Origin: Rhodospirillales bacterium
GTDB taxonomy: Bacteria > Pseudomonadota > Alphaproteobacteria > Rhodospirillales > Casp-alpha2
Direction: 5' to 3'
DNA: 5,929 nt
Assembly (NCBI GenBank): GCA_028282185.1
Contig: JANQIJ010000400.1
Coordinates: 1-5,929 of the forward strand
Shown: positions 5,716 through 5,929 of the stretch, in pieces
How the letters are laid out: the number at the start of each line of letters is the position of its first letter
Numbering within the stretch: the stretch's first letter is position 1
Notes under the pieces: model-generated
Databases searched by the model: none
What the model was told of the DNA's origin: nothing
The model's input: only the letters and a program-made list of their open reading frames with translations
Translations under genes and position numbers: made by a program

Positions 5716-5929
5716 CTAGCGCAGCGTTGTCAGGGTGCCGAGCATTTCGTCCGAGGTCTGAATGACCTTGGAGTTCATCTCGTAGGCGCGCTGGGCCGAA
5801 ATCAGATTCGAGATTTCCTCGACCGCGTTCACGTTGGCGGTCTCAAGAAAGCCCTGAAGGATGGTGCCGAAGCCCTGGTCGCCAGGGTTGCCGGTGATCG
5901 CCGCGCCCGAGGCGGGGGTCTCCAGGTAC
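5716..5929 (-). CDS. flgG: Flagellar distal rod protein FlgG, 3' end (partial)
   Basis: The 70 C-terminal residues plus a TAG stop are present; the rest lies beyond the right edge. The fragment reads YLETPASGAAITGNPGDQGF, then GTILQGFLETANVNAVEEIS, NLISAQRAYEMNSKVIQTSD and EMLGTLTTLR. The GFLETANVNAVEE and QRAYEMNSK motifs are the C-terminal signature of FlgG and related rod/hook proteins, and the EMNSKVIQTSDEML ending is typical of FlgG rather than FlgE or FlgF. FlgG forms the distal rod, a helical tube crossing the periplasm inside the P- and L-rings. The C-terminal segment belongs to the coiled-coil D0 helix in the rod core. The neighbours flgA and flgH fit this identity. FlgF is the main alternative and is much less likely given the sequence and the gene order. 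Confidence 0.93.
   Translation of the reverse strand, partial: YLETPASGAAITGNPGDQGFGTILQGFLETANVNAVEEISNLISAQRAYEMNSKVIQTSDEMLGTLTTLR

Overview
The window looks like chromosomal DNA from a GC-rich Gram-negative bacterium, most likely an alphaproteobacterium of the Rhodospirillales type. The evidence is the flgG-flgA-flgH gene order, the long FlgA, strong G/C preference at third codon positions, and a regulatory palindrome matching the alphaproteobacterial zinc-repressor (Zur) consensus as I remember it. No mobile element, CRISPR array, tRNA or rRNA was seen.

The left part (1-2022, + strand) is the end of a tightly packed metal ABC importer operon. It holds the 3' end of the ATPase, a complete ABC-3 family permease whose GTG start overlaps the ATPase stop, and a complete periplasmic metal-binding protein whose ATG overlaps the permease stop as ATGA. 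The protein families point to zinc or manganese, of the ZnuABC/AztABC type.

The centre (2023-3782) starts with a 253-bp AT-rich intergenic region carrying a perfect 14-bp palindrome that closely matches a Zur box, plus a weaker second copy 22 bp upstream. Downstream lies a 407-aa outer-membrane beta-barrel resembling the LbtU family of porins. LbtU itself is known as a TonB-independent siderophore receptor, but the operator and the neighbours here suggest zinc. The gene is followed by a strong two-part hairpin with a GAGA loop. Further on is a bidirectional intrinsic terminator that separates it from the convergent flagellar genes.

The right part (3783-5929, - strand) is a flagellar rod/ring cluster transcribed leftwards: the 3' end of flgG (distal rod), flgA (P-ring chaperone) and flgH (L-ring lipoprotein). 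Together they build the rod and the outer-membrane bushing of the basal body.

The most interesting reading is that the porin and the ABC importer form a zinc-repressed route across both membranes. The porin would admit zinc or a zinc complex, the binding protein would capture it, and the permease/ATPase would import it. This is inferred from operator similarity and gene order, not shown directly.
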